This document shows positions 1-14,404 of a stretch of 64,000 bases of DNA, piece after piece; position 1 is the first letter of the stretch; every line of letters starts with the position of its first letter. Source of the DNA: Malurus cyaneus samueli (Eukaryota; Chordata; Aves; Passeriformes; Maluridae); NCBI GenBank assembly GCA_009741485.1, contig CM019236.1, positions 64,589,535-64,653,534 on the forward strand. Reading direction: 5' to 3'. The notes under the pieces were generated by a model that was not told the origin of the DNA, ran no database searches, and was given only the letters and a program-made list of their open reading frames with translations. The translations under genes and the position numbers were made by a program.

Positions 1-1984
1 TAAAGCTAGAGTTTTAAATATCTATTTCTCAAGAGTAAGGGTCTCCAGACAGATAATACTTTAATCAGAGGGAAACATTTAGATGGAGGAATCAGTAATA
101 GCTGTAAAATAATAGCTGAAAATATCCATAGCTAAAAATAGCTGTAACATTGTCCTGTGTTGGCCTTTTGCTCAAGGGCCAGCTTCACAGAGGTGATGGC
201 AGCAGGGCTTGTACCCTCTCCTGGTATGGAAGTTCCCCACTGCTTTTATAACAGGATTTCCTGCAGGTCTTTTCTCGTAAACTGTTCAGCAGAACCCTGA
301 ATCAGACATTAAGCTGTTGGGGTTGTTTTGTTGTTGTTTTTTTTGTGAGCCTGTAGTTGGGTATTTTTATGAGCATGCATCATAAGTGCCAAAATTTGTA
401 AGAAAAGTAATTCTAAAACCCCACTTTTTTGTGAGCCACTAATGACTATGATCTGTGGCACAACCATATTGAAACTCCTTCTCTCCCAATTCTATAAATG
501 GGCCTGATGGAAACCTGTCTTTGCAAGCACCATCACCTTTCTTTGGAGGGCCCATGTGTCACGGCAGAGGCTTGGGCAGGAAAACAGAGCTAATGAAGGA
601 GTTATCCAGCCCTTGGTGCATCTGTGGCACTTGCTCTCCCTGCTGTGCTGCGTAGCGCACTGGCTGCTTGTTGGCAACTTCATATTTTACGCTGCAGGGA
701 ATTGAAATGACTGAACAGACAGAAGAGTTTTATTTGCAGTAGCGTGGGTATCCCTAGACTCTGATTTGGCATTAAACATCTGCTTCATGATCTGTTTCAA
801 GGCCAGTTCCCTTCCACCAACAAAGGTTATGACTTCAGGCAAGCTGTGCCTTTGCTGGAGGGGGGCAGATTTGCCTGAAGACTTGACTTAGTCAGAATCA
901 AAGCATCCTGCCACAGAAATCCCTATTTCAATTATTGTGAAAAAGCAGCCCAATGGTAAATGTATTAGCATATTAAACTATGAGTAAAAGAGACCTCTGA
1001 CTTTGGTTGTATAGGTTTTTATGAGAAGTTGATATAAACAATAACTAAGTGTATATGCGGCTAGGAATAAGCATTTGTTATTGCTATGATGAAGAAAAAT
1101 GACAGGTCTTCTACATGTACTTGCTTAATGAGCAGAGTCACTAGGTAAATCAGTTTCAGCAACAGTTTGTGATATTTTCAGCTTGCAAAGTTAATGGTTG
1201 TAATATGGATGTACTTTCTGTTAAAGTCTTGGGAAATAGGTCCTACATGATGCAATATCTGGAGATAAATTGATGCATTAAATCTTTTTTTGTGTGTTAA
1301 TGGGAATCTAATTTCAGGGGCTTTTGTCTCCTTCCAAAAAAGGTCAGTTTTTGAAAGACTGATACAGATTTCTTTGCAGAAGTGTCATCTTGATCCACGG
1401 TTGCATATCTAGAAAAAGAATCCATGTTATTTCTTGCAATAACAGAGGTAGATACAACCTTTATTAGAGTGAGTAGCCTGCTATGTTCCATGTACTTCAT
1501 TGGCATTGATGCACAATCTTTGCAATATATGGCTGGCTTTCCTCCTCAGAAAAAATTCTTTCTGTAGCTTTAAAAAAACAGTAATTGAATATTTGCATAT
1601 CTCCAAGGAGCCATGCAGATTAAACACTGCATTCATCTTCTACTGTTCTTAGGCTGCTTTTGGTTTAGGAGTAAGAATTGTTGCTTTTATGAAGCATCTT
1701 TTTCTATAAAGTCAAAGCCTCACAGCAGTGCACAGAAAGCCAGTGCTATAAAGGAGCTTAGTATAGTCTTTAATAGAGAGAGCTGGGTTGTAAGTGTTTT
1801 CGTTCCTATGGAGAAGATAGATTTGGTTCCATCTGTTCCATATTCATAACAAAGGATCTTACTTGCAGGAGGACTGACTTCCAGGAGTAGCATGGTAATG
1901 ATCTTTTCACTATAGATTGAAAGGATGTGAAAATGGTCACTTCAGCTCAGCAGAAAGCAGCTAGCACTGATAATGCTTCAGACC

Positions 1985-2977
1985 TGCTATTTTTCTTTAG
2001 CTCTGTTTCAAGTGCTTTGATGTCCAGGAGCAGACCAGGGGCAAGCCACATCCTTCGGGGCTCAGTGTTGGGACTGGGGCTGTTTGACATCTTTATCAGT
2101 GACAGAGAGATGGATCGGAGCACCCTTAGCAAGTCTGCAGATTACACCTGCAGCTGACAGGCTTGAGGGAAGGGATGCCATCCAGAGGGACCTTGACAGG
2201 CCTAAACGGCACTGGTGCCAACCTCATGAGGTTCAACAAGGACAAGTGCAAGCTCCTGCACATAGGTCAAAACAGTTCCAAGCACAAATACAGGCATGGA
2301 TTTGAGAGCATCCCTGAGGAAAAGGACTTGGTAGTGTTGGTTGATAAGAAGTTCAGCATGACCCAGCGATATATGCATGAGGCCCAGAAAGCCAATTGTT
2401 TTCTGGGTTCACCACAAGAAGCATGGCCAGCAGGTTCAGGAGAGTGATTCTCCTCTTCTTCATGCTGGTAAGATCCCATGTGGAGTACTCTCTCCAGCTC
2501 TGGGACCTGCAACATGAGAAGGATGTGCTGGAGTAATTCCAGCAGAGGCCACGATGATGATCAGGAGCCTGGAACACCCCATCTGTGAGAGAGCTTGGGG
2601 TTGTTCAGCCTGGAGAAGGCTCGAGGGAGCCCTCATAGCAGCCTTCCAGTACCTAGAGAGCAGCAAAGGGGAGAGGACCTTTTGCAAGGGCATATAGTGA
2701 TAAGACAAGGGGGAACTGTTTGAAATTAAGGGGAATGAGTTTAGATTAGATGTTAGGAGGAAACTCTTTACTCAGAAAGAGTGGTGAGGCACTGGAGGCA
2801 AGTTGGCCTTAGGAATTGTGGATACCCCATTGTTGGAGGTGATCAAAGCCAGATTGGATAGGGCTTTGATTAGCCTGGTCTAATGAAAGATATCCCTGCC
2901 TTTGGAAGGGTGGTGGTGGCAGTGGATCCAGGTGTTTTTTTAAAGGTTCCTTCCAACATAAAGCATTCTATGACTTT
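1985..2977 (+). mobile_element. CR1 LINE fragment, 3' end of ORF2 plus 3'UTR
   Basis: This is a 5'-truncated CR1 non-LTR retrotransposon in sense orientation. The 5' half resembles the C-terminal part of CR1 reverse transcriptase: a GSVLG-like stretch near 2,065, then a segment resembling EGRDAIQRDLDR near 2,165-2,200, then the 'leu-his-ile-gly' region near 2,260. The pieces lie in different frames with stops between them, so it is dead. The 3' half has the usual CR1 tail: 'gttcagcctggagaaggctc' near 2,601, the motif 'ttaggaggaaactctt' near 2,754, and the end 'ccttccaacataaagcattc' near 2,950. It lies inside EFNA5 intron 2. The 5' boundary is approximate. Confidence 0.9.
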
Positions 2978-4926
2978 ACACAGATGCATATTTTTTTCTG
3001 AATAGAAACAAAAACATAAGCCCTCCTTTCCATGTTCATTGTTCTCCCATACCCCAAGTCACTTCTACATCTGAGGATTTTAGGATGTTTTCTCAAATAA
3101 ACATGTTACAAATACAGGGTCACTTTTTCTTAATTTGACCATGGTATTAAAGGCAGAAGTGAAAAATAATTTACTGCCAGTCTGGGTTCTGTCTCCTGAA
3201 CTTATTTCTTCTTCTTATGATCTCTTCTTTCTCAGCAAGAATATTCTGTGAACAAGAAATCTGAAGTCCACAAAATACATGTGAAAGTTCCTTGCTGAGT
3301 TTCATAATTAGGATGCTCCAGTGCCAACTTTGATTACACACCTTGTGAACTTTCAGGGAAAAAAAAAAAAACGAACCCATCTTGATCCAAGAAAAGAATA
3401 TTCTTGTCTCTGCAGGATATTTCACAAGGGCAGAAGTGAAAAATGCAGGAGTGTACCACAAGCACTTACACTTGGCTAAAGAACAAGTTACTCAGTGACC
3501 CCTAAAAGGTGAACTGGAAGTTTGTAGAGATCTTAAAAATTAACTAGGAACACAGAAAGACAAAAATCCTTCTGTGTCATTGGTTCTGGGTATGCAGTAT
3601 CTGGAAGAGGCCTTGAGGCACCCAGGTTTCCCATTGTCCTGGCTGGATGTCATGCTGGGGTGTGCTGGACTCTGCACCTCTTTGTGCTCCTGGTGCCTGA
3701 GGCAGCTGTGGCAGTGGGATGGGTACACACAGGCATACCTGGCCTGCCTTAGCTGGTACTGCACCATCTGTGTGGGCATCCTCAGGGATGTGTTTGGCCT
3801 TCGAGCCAACAATACCAGATTGTGTAATTCATAGATGTTAATGAAAGCATAAGCTATCCCTGCTGTTGAAGACTCCAGATAGGATGTTACACACGTATTT
3901 GCAGATCTGTAGCTTCCCCACACCCTCGAGTGAGAGATGTGATTTCAAACTTGGGTTTTTTTGTTTGGTTTGGTTGTTAGTTTCTGGGTGCTGCAAGTTT
4001 AGCTGCAGTAACTCAGGGAGAAAATCCATGATTTTTAATTACTGTTTTCCTAACTAAGGTAAATGACAGCGTATCCATGTTTACTCGAAAATACTCAGTG
4101 CACAGAACCCTCTTTTAAATGTGAGAGGATAGAAGCACCTGGTGCACATTGTTATGAAACACTGCCAGGCTTCCAGAACTATATCCAGTGCAAACGTTGG
4201 TTGATATAGATTAGACAGGAGCTGAGGCAAATGTAAGTGGATCTTCATGATCACAGAAACTGGGATAGGGGTTGGCAGGGTTACTCTAGTAGGACAAGGC
4301 TTGAGTTCTCTCACTCTGAGGAGCGGAAACACCACAGTAGATTTGAGGCATTTGAATTGAACAGTGATGGACACTTGTGTGGTTAGAAGTTAATTTGGCA
4401 GAGTTTTTGTCCATCTCTTTTGAAATTAAGTAAGTGTCACAGTAAACTGTTTTGTGTTGTCCTCTATTATTTTCCACATATATGTTCTTCGCAAGTATGA
4501 AAAATACCATTAGAAGATGCTCACAGCTTGGCTGTGGCTCCTTAACTGGTTAACATGTAAAGACTAGAGAAATAAGCTTTCAGTGCAGAGATTGTTGCTC
4601 AGATCAGGAAGTAGCAGACAGAAAATAGAGATAAGAATTTCCCAATCTGTTTGGAGAGCGAAATAGGGCCTTTTCTGGTAGAGGGGTAGATTTCTCTCTT
4701 CACTGCTGAGACAACAGTTGTTACAGCATTCAGGAGGAGAATGGCTCAAGAGGTACCCATGTGTTTCAAGTCTGATGCAGTATTCATTGCTTTTAAAATT
4801 GTTTCCAAACCACTAGGGCTTTAACTCCCAGTTATGGAAAAGTGTACACATATATGTCTAATTTTGAGTTCATCTGGGAATGATCACTGGGAATAGGGCT
4901 AAAACATCCTGTGGTATATATTATTC

Positions 4927-4952
4927 AAAAAAAAAAAAAAAAAAAAAAAAAA
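4927..4952. repeat. 26-base poly(A) run
   Basis: An uninterrupted homopolymer of 26 A. No retroposed gene or SINE body is recognisable immediately upstream, so it is listed only as a simple repeat. Confidence 0.9.
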
Positions 4953-7900
4953 GGAGCAGAAGGAAATAATTGTGGGCAGGAATTAAAATGAAAGGTTAGC
5001 TGTTAGCTCTCCCATGGGTGTCTTAGACTTTCCCGCAGTCACAGTTACAACAGACTGCAGTCCTTTTCTGGCATAGGTAGGACATGTCAAATTCCTGATG
5101 AGTTCTCCTTGATGAATCGGTGGCTATTTTCACATAGAGAATTTGAAATATGGATTTCAAAACACAAGTAAGACTTGTGGCATTGAACACAGGCTAGACC
5201 AGTGAAAGGCAGAAGCAAGGATGTCGAAGTTTAAATAAAACTACTATTTCCTCATACATTGGACAAATTTTGACTAAAGAGAAAACTTCAGCTTGATGTG
5301 TTCCTGAATTTTTCATGGTAGAGGTCACAAATTGAATGGTAATATCCATTCTATGAACTGGTTGTAAGTTGCTGGCTTGTATAATGGAATGATGGAACGT
5401 TCAATAGTCATACCCTCATCCCCTCTACAGGACTTGAGCAAACTGGGAATTCGCATGACAGAGGTGTGCTGTTACTAAAACAGGGCTGGTTTTCTTGTGT
5501 CTGTACTCATTTGTAGCCTGGGACTCCACCATAGTAGGTGTAGTGAAGTAGAAGGTCTCTACCCTGACAATCTTGATGCATCAGAATAAGAATTACAAGG
5601 AACTATCGTGTGTCTTGCAAACTTTATCTTTTCTAGTTCGTACCTGGTTTGCATCCCGCACAAATTTGGGTTTATTTGTGTAAAGGCTGTGCTAAAGTGC
5701 TATAAGAACTTTGCCAAGAAAAAAAGCCCTTCAGAAACTTTTGAGCAAAGGTACTATCTCTAAGCAGTGTGTTTGCAAACTTTTGGGCCTACTTGTGCAA
5801 ACACGTTCAAAATGGCATTTTGAATCACTGTGTGATTTAGCTTTAAATAACAGCAGAATATAACTCCCATTCTGTGTTCTTTTCTAAACTTCCCCTGAAA
5901 CTTCTTGAAGATCTCTTTCTATCTTTGCATCTTCTCCCCCCTCCACAAGACATAAGCATACTTAGTTGCCTTGCATAGGTGAATAGCAAAAGTAACTTTT
6001 CATGTGTATGTAGGTGTTCGCAATCCTAGAAAAATACAACATTTTTAATTGGCTTTTTTTTTTTTTGTTTTTATAAAGAAACAGAATTTTCAAGTACAGC
6101 ATGGAAAGACAGAACATTTTCTAGATATTTTAAAGAGTGCCAAGCCCATGAAGATGGACTAAAATGGAATGCTTCCCTCTGCTTTAATTAAAGAGTCAGC
6201 AGTGGTAAAGTTAGTCATGGATAATATGAAGTCCTTAAAGTATATGAGTTTAGTAACATGATACAATACCCTCAAATTCCATGTGGATGAACATATTGCT
6301 ATAAAGATCAAAAAGAAAAAGTCATTACTAACAAGACTGTAATGTCTCTTCAAAGGATTTACTTATGTCTAGTTCTTAGAGATGGAAATTAGCAAAATGG
6401 ATAGCCTGCTTGAAGAAAACCATTTTATTTCTAGTGATACCAAGGGAAAATCAAAGTACAAAAGAGCTTATGAAAGTAAGAAGAGGATATATTTTTTTCT
6501 AAGTGCTTTCTTTGATAGTATTAACTTGTTTTATTAGCAATTTGCTCTAATACAGTCTTAATGTTGTACAATAACTGTATTTGGTTTTGTTAATGCCACT
6601 GAAAACAGTAATGAGATCCTAGGTTTTTATTTCATTCTAGTTAGTAAGTGTTGGTTTGTTGCAATAGAAAATATTACATCAGTCATTTATATTGTGCTAG
6701 TGCAGAAATGTTAGCACTTATTGTAGGGTATGCAATACAGTTTACATTTTTGAAAGAGGAACCCTCTTATAGGACAGAAACACCTGCAAATCTTTCATGT
6801 GGAAGCAGCTATATGGTCTGTTTTTCATTCCTGACTCCATATATTTCATAGGAACTTACATGCAACTAGAAGTCTGTTCAAAGTAAGATATGCCTTTCAT
6901 TTATTTCCAGCAGAGCTTTATTTGTTTTTAATAAGAAGAAATATCACAAAGCAAAACTCATTCTCTGAGAAGCTCAAGCTGCAGTAAGATGACAGCTCCG
7001 CCCTAAACATAAATGTTCTTGCTTTTATGAAAAGAAGCAAAAGTCTTTGCAAAGAACTTTGAGTTTTGTTTTCTTACTCGTTTGAGGCTTGGTTCACAGG
7101 AATAATGCAGGCCGAGTAGGATTTTTCTGCTTCTGAAATGTCTGTTATGTTGGATTCTTGAAGGTGTGAAGGGTACAGGTTGCCCTGCACTGAGGTTTTC
7201 CTGAACTCATCTGGGCTTGGTGACTTGGGAGGACAGGTGATAAAAGGGTGACTATAAAAAGCCTTTGGACAGGGCTCAAAGTGATGCCTCATATGAACCC
7301 TCAGCTGCTGTTCACCTCTGGTGGTGTCTGGCACTGAAAAGCTGTGCTCTGGGTTGCTTTGATGTTCTGCACTAAAAAAGTGTGATTCCAGTATACCAGC
7401 CAGGCCAGCAACAAACAAGGCTTGTTATTAAATCCCCCTTTAGAGGAGAAAAGGCACCTTTCTGAGAGAGATACAGGGCCAGACCATGCTAAGAGGAAAT
7501 ACTAAATAAATGGCTTAATAAAATGGAAGTCCATGGTTGAAGTCTCATACATGGTTTGATTTTTTTTGTATTACTTTGATATGAAACATATTTTCAGTCT
7601 CTACAGCCTTGAACCAGATACATAAACTGCAATGGATTAGAAAATGAAAAATAATTATATTCTTCTTGGCCAAGCAGTTGCAATGGGACAGTTAATTCAG
7701 CATTAAGTGCAGAAACAGTAACTCTGTATTGCATTTTTCCAAGCGCTCTCACTAAAATAGCATGTCTGACAACTCATTTCCATTTACTAGGTTATTTTTA
7801 GGAGGTCTGAGAAATATAGTCACTTGTGAGATAGGCCAAAATATTCCAATGTATTTATACAGTGCAATGCCAGTGTAAATTATGTATAAGACATTAGAAA

Positions 7901-10900
7901 ATAAACTTAGCATTCCACAATCTGTTTGTTGTGGATATGAATTTTATCAAGTCTTTTTCTCCATGTTGCATGCTTTGTCATTTATATTTTGAATGAAATG
8001 CAGAATGTGGGTGTGTAAGCATGTATCAATACACATACAGAGATAAGTGCAAAAATGCAATATTTGTGCTTTGCAAAAATGCAAAGTTTTTACCTTTACT
8101 TTATGCAGTTATAGTTGAACATGGAGGAATAGTGCAAAATATGCATTTGTATTAGGTGTCCTAATAATGCTGTGTGGTTTACAATATGCCGTTGGAAATA
8201 TTAGTATCCATTGTACTTTTGCTTGTATTAAGCCATGGGGAGTATTTGCTGTCACCTTCATCTTTGTTTGTTCCTTTATTTATCTATTTCATTTCCACTT
8301 TAAGTATTTTTTTTTTGTTTGCTGTTGTTGGCAGTCCTGGGTCAAGGGTTTTTTCAGTTTAGACTGTCTTTCTGTTGGCTTGAGATTTCTGAATCTTAAA
8401 ATTGCTCAGCAATTTTCTTTGTGTTCTCATCTTGGTTATTACTAATTACAGAGGGATGGTAGACTTGGCTATAACAAAGTCGCCAGTAAGTTTAATCATG
8501 ATTTATTGAGGAATTGTGCTTAATTATTAGGTCTGAAGAATGACTAAGTCATGGTCATTCAATATTCTAGATTTCTCAGAATGGAGTCGTGTGTGCTACC
8601 AGAACAAAGGTTTGGCTGATAGGTTGGAATGAAAGAGCAGGCATGCAAGGGCTTTTAAATTGGTGAAAGCAGAGGTTTCTGTAGGACCAGTTTTTTATCT
8701 CTTCTATTTTTTTTTGGTTTAAAATATACAGGAGAGAAATATCTATCAATCCTTTCAAATAACTTCTTTTTTGAATAATAATTTTGAAAACCCTTTATTG
8801 TTCTTAGGTATGGGTCTTCATGTATGCACACAGAGGAGTGCTTTATTGATTGATTTAATTCTAGCTGACTTTTTCAGTTGTACCATTTATGCAAATTTGT
8901 AACTTTTTTTCAATCTAAACTGTGAGAGGAATATTAATAACTAATTCTGCATTTACCTGGCTAATTTGCATACATTTGTGTTGTATGGTAAATCACATGA
9001 AAGCCTACAGGGGAAAGGCTGAGTTCTTCTAACAACTAATAGGCTATTTTTTTCTTCTGACTTGCACAAATTGAGAAATATTGCCTGTGGCAAACATAAT
9101 GAAAACTGCTTTTTTAATGCTCTCACACATACTCATTTCTGTACAAAGAAAGAAGCAGATGATTCTTCTTAAAAATACAACTTTCCAAAGCTCTGTAGCT
9201 GACACAGGATATTGGATGTTAAAATACTTCAGTTTGGTGGAATTATGATTTGCAGATTGTATAAGGTTACCTGGATATTGGGTTTGACTAATGGGAGTAC
9301 TGTTGTGCCTGAAAGGACTAGAGGCAAATCACAGCTATAAATATTTTCTCTTGAAGAGATTGTGTATAACTTACAGGTCCAAGAGAGTGCAAGGACTGCG
9401 TGAACAAGAGTTTGTGTTCTACAACTTCCAGCAGCCTGTGTGCAGGTTTGCTGCAGGTTCTCTCTTTGTAGTGTTTCTCCAGGTGCTTACAGAAGTTTTA
9501 TGTGCAATCCTTTTGACTGGGCAGTAAGTGTTAGGCATTTATTCAAGCTGTATACATGTGGCATCTCGATTAATTGTGCTGGAGAGAAGTTCAGAATTAA
9601 TGTTCTTTTGGTTCCCAGTCTGAAACAATACTTCTGTTCAGTGGTTGTGGCTGGGAAGCACTTATCAGTGCCAGAGCTTGTGTAACAGGGGTGCTGGTAG
9701 TAATACATCTGCAGTGAACTGATGTGAGGTCTTGGCATGAGTTTTCAGTTCCACAAGCAGACCCTGTTTGCTAGAGTTCCTAGCAGAAAGCAGAAAAAAA
9801 CATGCATCACATTTTTCAAAAATGGAATGAGAACAGACTGGTCTCCTGTGTTTCACAAACAGTGCTTTATAATCCTTCAGAGAACAGTCCAAGTGGACTG
9901 GCAATACAAATTGAAATATGAAATAGTAAGAGAATTACCATCTGTAGAGTATCTGCAGAGGCACTGTGAGGGTGTTGGGTTTCTACATAAGGAAAGGATG
10001 CTCCTCTACCAGTGTCACTCCACTCTAAACACAGGTGCTGTCAAAGTGGCTTAGGTGAATTGAGTGCTATTTCCAACTGAACCAGTTTTGCTGTCTAGTA
10101 AGGCCCAGAGTGGCTTGTGCCATGGATGTTAAATGTCTTTGTAGTGTTAAAGGACTATTTGAATTTCATTTGTAATTCCTTTTTGTCCTCTGTATCAGGA
10201 CTTGCATTTTAGGGCAAGGGGCAATCCGGTAATTAGAAAGTTAAGAGTGAGTGAGGAGGCAAGCAGAGGTATAGAGTGATTTCATATGAATATCAGTAAA
10301 TAAGATGGTTGAGATAATTTAAGTATGGCATCCTGATAACTTGCTTTTAGTTTAGAAACTTAGCCTCAGGTATTTGTCAGCCGAAGGCTGGCTATCATAG
10401 GAAAGGAAATAATTACAGATTTTGTCACATCAATAGCAGGTCTTGATAATCAAGTTACTTTTGAAATTGGAATTTTTAAATGTTTTTACATTTACTTTTT
10501 AATTAGCTTATTTTGTATGCTGATTGGTCCATATCTTGATGACTCCTTTAAAGAGTTTTGGGGATTTATAATAGTAAATTGAACTGAATTACTGTTTTCT
10601 GTGTATTTCACGTTTTTGTTCTTTATCTGCAGCTTTCTGCAGTCAATTAATAAGTGCTAAGTGTTAGCAGGCTGAGGAAGGACCTAACCTCTTATTTCTA
10701 TCTTATCTATATATTAATAATGTACCATGTGTTTTCTAGCCAAGAACTACTTAAGAATGAGATGAGGGAGTTGTGTAATTTTTTTTTATATTTAAATATA
10801 ACCAGAAAATACTGAAATATTTATGGCTTGGCTCTAGATGAAGAGAGAATAATTTTCATCACTCTCTTTCCTTTCCTTACAGGGTATAAAAATGGTAACC

Positions 10901-12310
10901 AAAAATGGTTCAGGGATGAGAAATTTTCCCATCTAATTTGTCTTTATAGACTGTTTTTGGATCCCATACCTTGGATGTAGTCCTGTGTGCAGTAGTTAAT
11001 TGTATTTTTTTTTCCTAGTTCAACTAATGGAGATGGAATTTTCATCAGAAGAATACAGAGCTTATGACTTAAATTTCTTCTCAACTGTGAAATTTTCCTA
11101 TTTAAAAGAAAATGAAGAGATCAAGTTATTTTTGTGATCCTTGAGATGATTTAATATATCTTGTGATTTCAGAGGGATTTTAGTGTTTCACTTTTTCTAC
11201 ATAAGTTGTGTGTCTCACTTTCTTCTACCCCAGTTCTCTGTAACATAAATCTCTACAACGTTTCTTAAGAGACCCAGAGTTGTCTGATTTGGTAAGGTAG
11301 TAGGTGAGGAGGGCAGGGGACTGGAGTATATGTGGAAACTGTAATGACATGTTGGAGCTAGCAACACTTCAGAGTTCCTCTTCTGTTTTCATTTGATTCT
11401 TATGACAAACTCACGCAGATCTTTTTATTCTTAATTCATTTCATGTAAAACAAAAAGCCATATAACCTCTTTTTTCTTTATAGGGAGTTTTTTCAAAGGT
11501 TTCTTTTTTGTTGATTGCAGTAAACGATTCAAATTGCTTTTTTTTTTCCTTTGGGAATTTCTGGCTTTCTTTGCAATGGAAGAAAGTGTTGCTTGGGACA
11601 GGTTCCATTAGCATCAGAGGCGTCCTGCTCTCAGAACTGTCCTTTATTTTATAGCTAATATCACCCTTAAAATGGGCAAAATAAAAAGCCCTTATAACAA
11701 AGCTTTAGGGGCTAACCTGATTTTGTTCAGGAAGGAGAATGAAACTTCTCTTTGTACCACCTAGAAATGACATCTTTTCTTATTCTATAGCTAATTTCAA
11801 TGGAACACAGCAACAGCAATGGTTTACCAGAGAAGCAGCTTTAACAGATCCAGATGACAGTTCTCTTTCTCCTTTTCCTGACTCTTTCCTCTGAGTGATA
11901 ACATCTGGTCTTAAAAACTGCCATTGGTGTATGTTTTTTCTTTTAAGATGAAAAGGAGAAGGGAAAAGAGGGAGGGTGGGAGTAAAAGAAAGGAAGAAAA
12001 AAAAAAATTGATTGCAGTCATGCATCTTGGCAAACAGTATAACAGCATTTAATTTCTCAGGAGGGCCAAAGAAATTGTATTGTATCCCTTCACCACCTTG
12101 GTCTTGGTTGTTAAGACAGATGGAAGTGCTGAAAAATGCGACTTGGTTTGCTGTTTTGGTTTTTTTTATTTGTTTGTTTTTTTTCTTTTTGTTGTGTGCA
12201 AATACTATGTGCTCATATGAGCTTCAATGTACAAAGCATTGATTTTTGTTTTTCCAGAAAGAATAGATTCTGTTTCCAGATGGGATATTATTAGCTCCTG
12301 ACTACCCTGA

Positions 12311-12345
12311 TTAGTCAGTGGTATCCTAGTTAGTCACTGACTAAC
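12311..12345. promoter_or_regulatory. Palindromic cluster of TTAGTCA/TGACTAA half-sites
   Basis: A 17-base near-perfect palindrome, gttagtcactgactaac, lies at 12,329-12,345: two 8-base arms around one unpaired centre base. A third ttagtca lies at 12,311-12,317. TGACTAA is a known AP-1-like half-site. The three sites within 35 bp could be a bZIP-binding element in EFNA5 intron 2, but function is inferred from motif spacing only. Confidence 0.25.
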
Positions 12346-14404
12346 AGAGTATTCTAATAAAACACGGTTCAAATAAGCAAAACATGCTTATTTTATGCAC
12401 ATAAGCAACAACATGTAAGCAAAAACTTGCCTTTACCTAAATGTGTTTCATAATGCACTTTTGAAATAATTTCTGGGCAGAAAAAAATCTGTCAGCAATA
12501 AATTTACTGTAGGGATTCTGTTTCTGTTGCAAATGCAGTTTTCACCTCTATGCTAGTAATTTGGTAATGACTATAGGATTCTTATCTTTTGAGAAATCTA
12601 CAACTGCCTGTTTAGTCTTAACAAAGCATTTTGCCTGTTGCATATATTCAGTGGAGGCCACAGAAAGGACACAATTTCCTGAAGATAGCTACAGAGTGCA
12701 AATATTGTGCCCTAAAATAATTTACACCAGTTACTGTAAATGTCAATAGACAGGAATTTTCTGACTTTGATTTAGTGAGATGTTATAGTCAAAACCAGCT
12801 GTTAATTCTCAACTGCTGTCATTGCAGGGGGAGAACATAATTCCTACATGCTTTTGTCTTTTGACTAAAAGAGGGAATTTTTTTCTGCATCAAGAGGTTT
12901 CATATCAGAACCGCAACATGAGCTATATTAGTTTCTTAACTTTGCATGTTTTTTTGTGTTTGTACTGAATTTGCTAGTTTCTTCTTGGTAAGTTTTAGGA
13001 AAAATCTGATGCCTATTCTTCAAGCACATCATCAAAGACCTAGGGAATTTATTACAAATTTGTTGAAGAGCGCTTCAGGTGTGAGCTTCGCATGAAGATG
13101 AAGTGTGCATTTGCATGTCTATGTATAAATCATTTTATGATGATTTATAAAACAGGACAGGGACAGAATTAATAAAAATGACAAAACAAGGGTACTCAGA
13201 GAAAACTGACATTTTGTCAGCCCGACCGTATTTTCCAGTAGTGGCCATTTAATGCAACTCATTCTGCCCTAATGCATAGATTTTGAATGCAATGAAATAA
13301 AAGTTTACTCTGCAGTGCTCCTGGTAATATTTTTTAGCAATAGCTTTTGAGGGGTTTGCAAGAAACAGACCTGTGAATGGTGTTTCACAAGTGAAAATCT
13401 TCATGCCCAAGTCGAGTTGCTTGGGTATGTATGTTCATACATACATTGTGGGCCAATGTACAATTTCAAAATTGCAGATGTGGAGGACATTTACTAGTGC
13501 GTAAAGATTGGCAGACAGTGCACAAAGGAGTCTTGTCTGCGGTGACAGGAAGCCGTATTTTCTGATTGTCCTGTACTTTGAGGCAAGAATGGTTTTAGAA
13601 AGGAATTTTTCACAACAGCACCTTGTCCTGGGAAATAAGGTGCTGACGCTGGACCCTGGTGGGTGATCTTTTACATTAGTGCTAGACATGTTTCCACTTA
13701 CTCTTTTTCTCCTAATCAGTATGCTTAAGTAGTAAGTATTGTTTAAATTAAGTACTTTGAATGGGAAATGAGGGAGGACAGAAAGCAGAAGTAAACTGAT
13801 TTTGGTTTGTTGTATAACATGGGGTATTATGTTTTGACTGAAGCAAGATAAATATTTTCTCAACAAAGACAGATGCATATGAAGACTGAGTTTGCTGTAA
13901 AATTTAATGGCGTGCATTTCTACATTTCTGGAAGTATATGCATATTCCATTTTTACCTTTGTCAGCTCTGGTGTAATTTTTTCATCCCTTTTTGGGTTTT
14001 TGAAGCCTATGGCCTAGTGTTTCAAGGTTAGCTTTTCTCTGAGTATTCTGTATTCTGAAACATTATTTTTTCAGTGTGGGCACATGTATTATAGCAAAAA
14101 CCAAATCGAACAAGCTTTCAAGAAAAAGGTGTGGAAGGGAGATAATGAAAAACTGAAAATAGCCTGTGCTTTGCTTCTTCCTTATAAAATAATAAAGAAA
14201 TTAATTTGGATAAAATCTGCAGTTATATGCTTTTGGATAATCAAGCTACTTTGTGCACTTGAAGTCCTTACATTTGGGATCTGAAGTGTGTCCAGCCCTT
14301 CTCATGAAGAGAAGATGTAGAATATTTTACTTAAGCACAAAAGATATTTTGGACTTTCACTCACTTACTGTTCTGGTTGTTTTTCCTTTTTCTTCATTTC
14401 ACAG

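Larger units (their letters stand above)
1..14404 (+). other. EFNA5: EFNA5 intron 2 (3' part)
   Basis: Everything upstream of exon 3 is read as the 3' part of EFNA5 intron 2, because the exon 2 sequence that encodes most of the receptor-binding domain is not in the window. It is AT-rich, with frequent stops in all frames. The recognisable contents are one CR1 LINE fragment (about 1,985-2,977), a 26-base A run (4,927-4,952), and a small palindromic cluster at 12,311-12,345. It ends in a good polypyrimidine tract and CAG acceptor. I see no other exon, RNA gene or intact element. Short open frames here have no recognisable relatives and fit chance. Confidence 0.8.

Noticed and set aside
2163..2447. 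Open frame with reverse-transcriptase-like residues as a possible gene
   Set aside because: It is the broken 3' part of a CR1 LINE; the homologous pieces lie in different frames with stops, so it is a dead fragment.
13425..13444. GTATGTATG-TT-CATACATAC hairpin
   Set aside because: A short microsatellite-like inverted repeat of a kind common in AT-rich introns; no further support for function.
13435..13950. 171-codon minus-strand frame in EFNA5 intron 2
   Set aside because: No family signature and no splice context; antisense to the gene in AT-rich sequence where long frames arise by chance.
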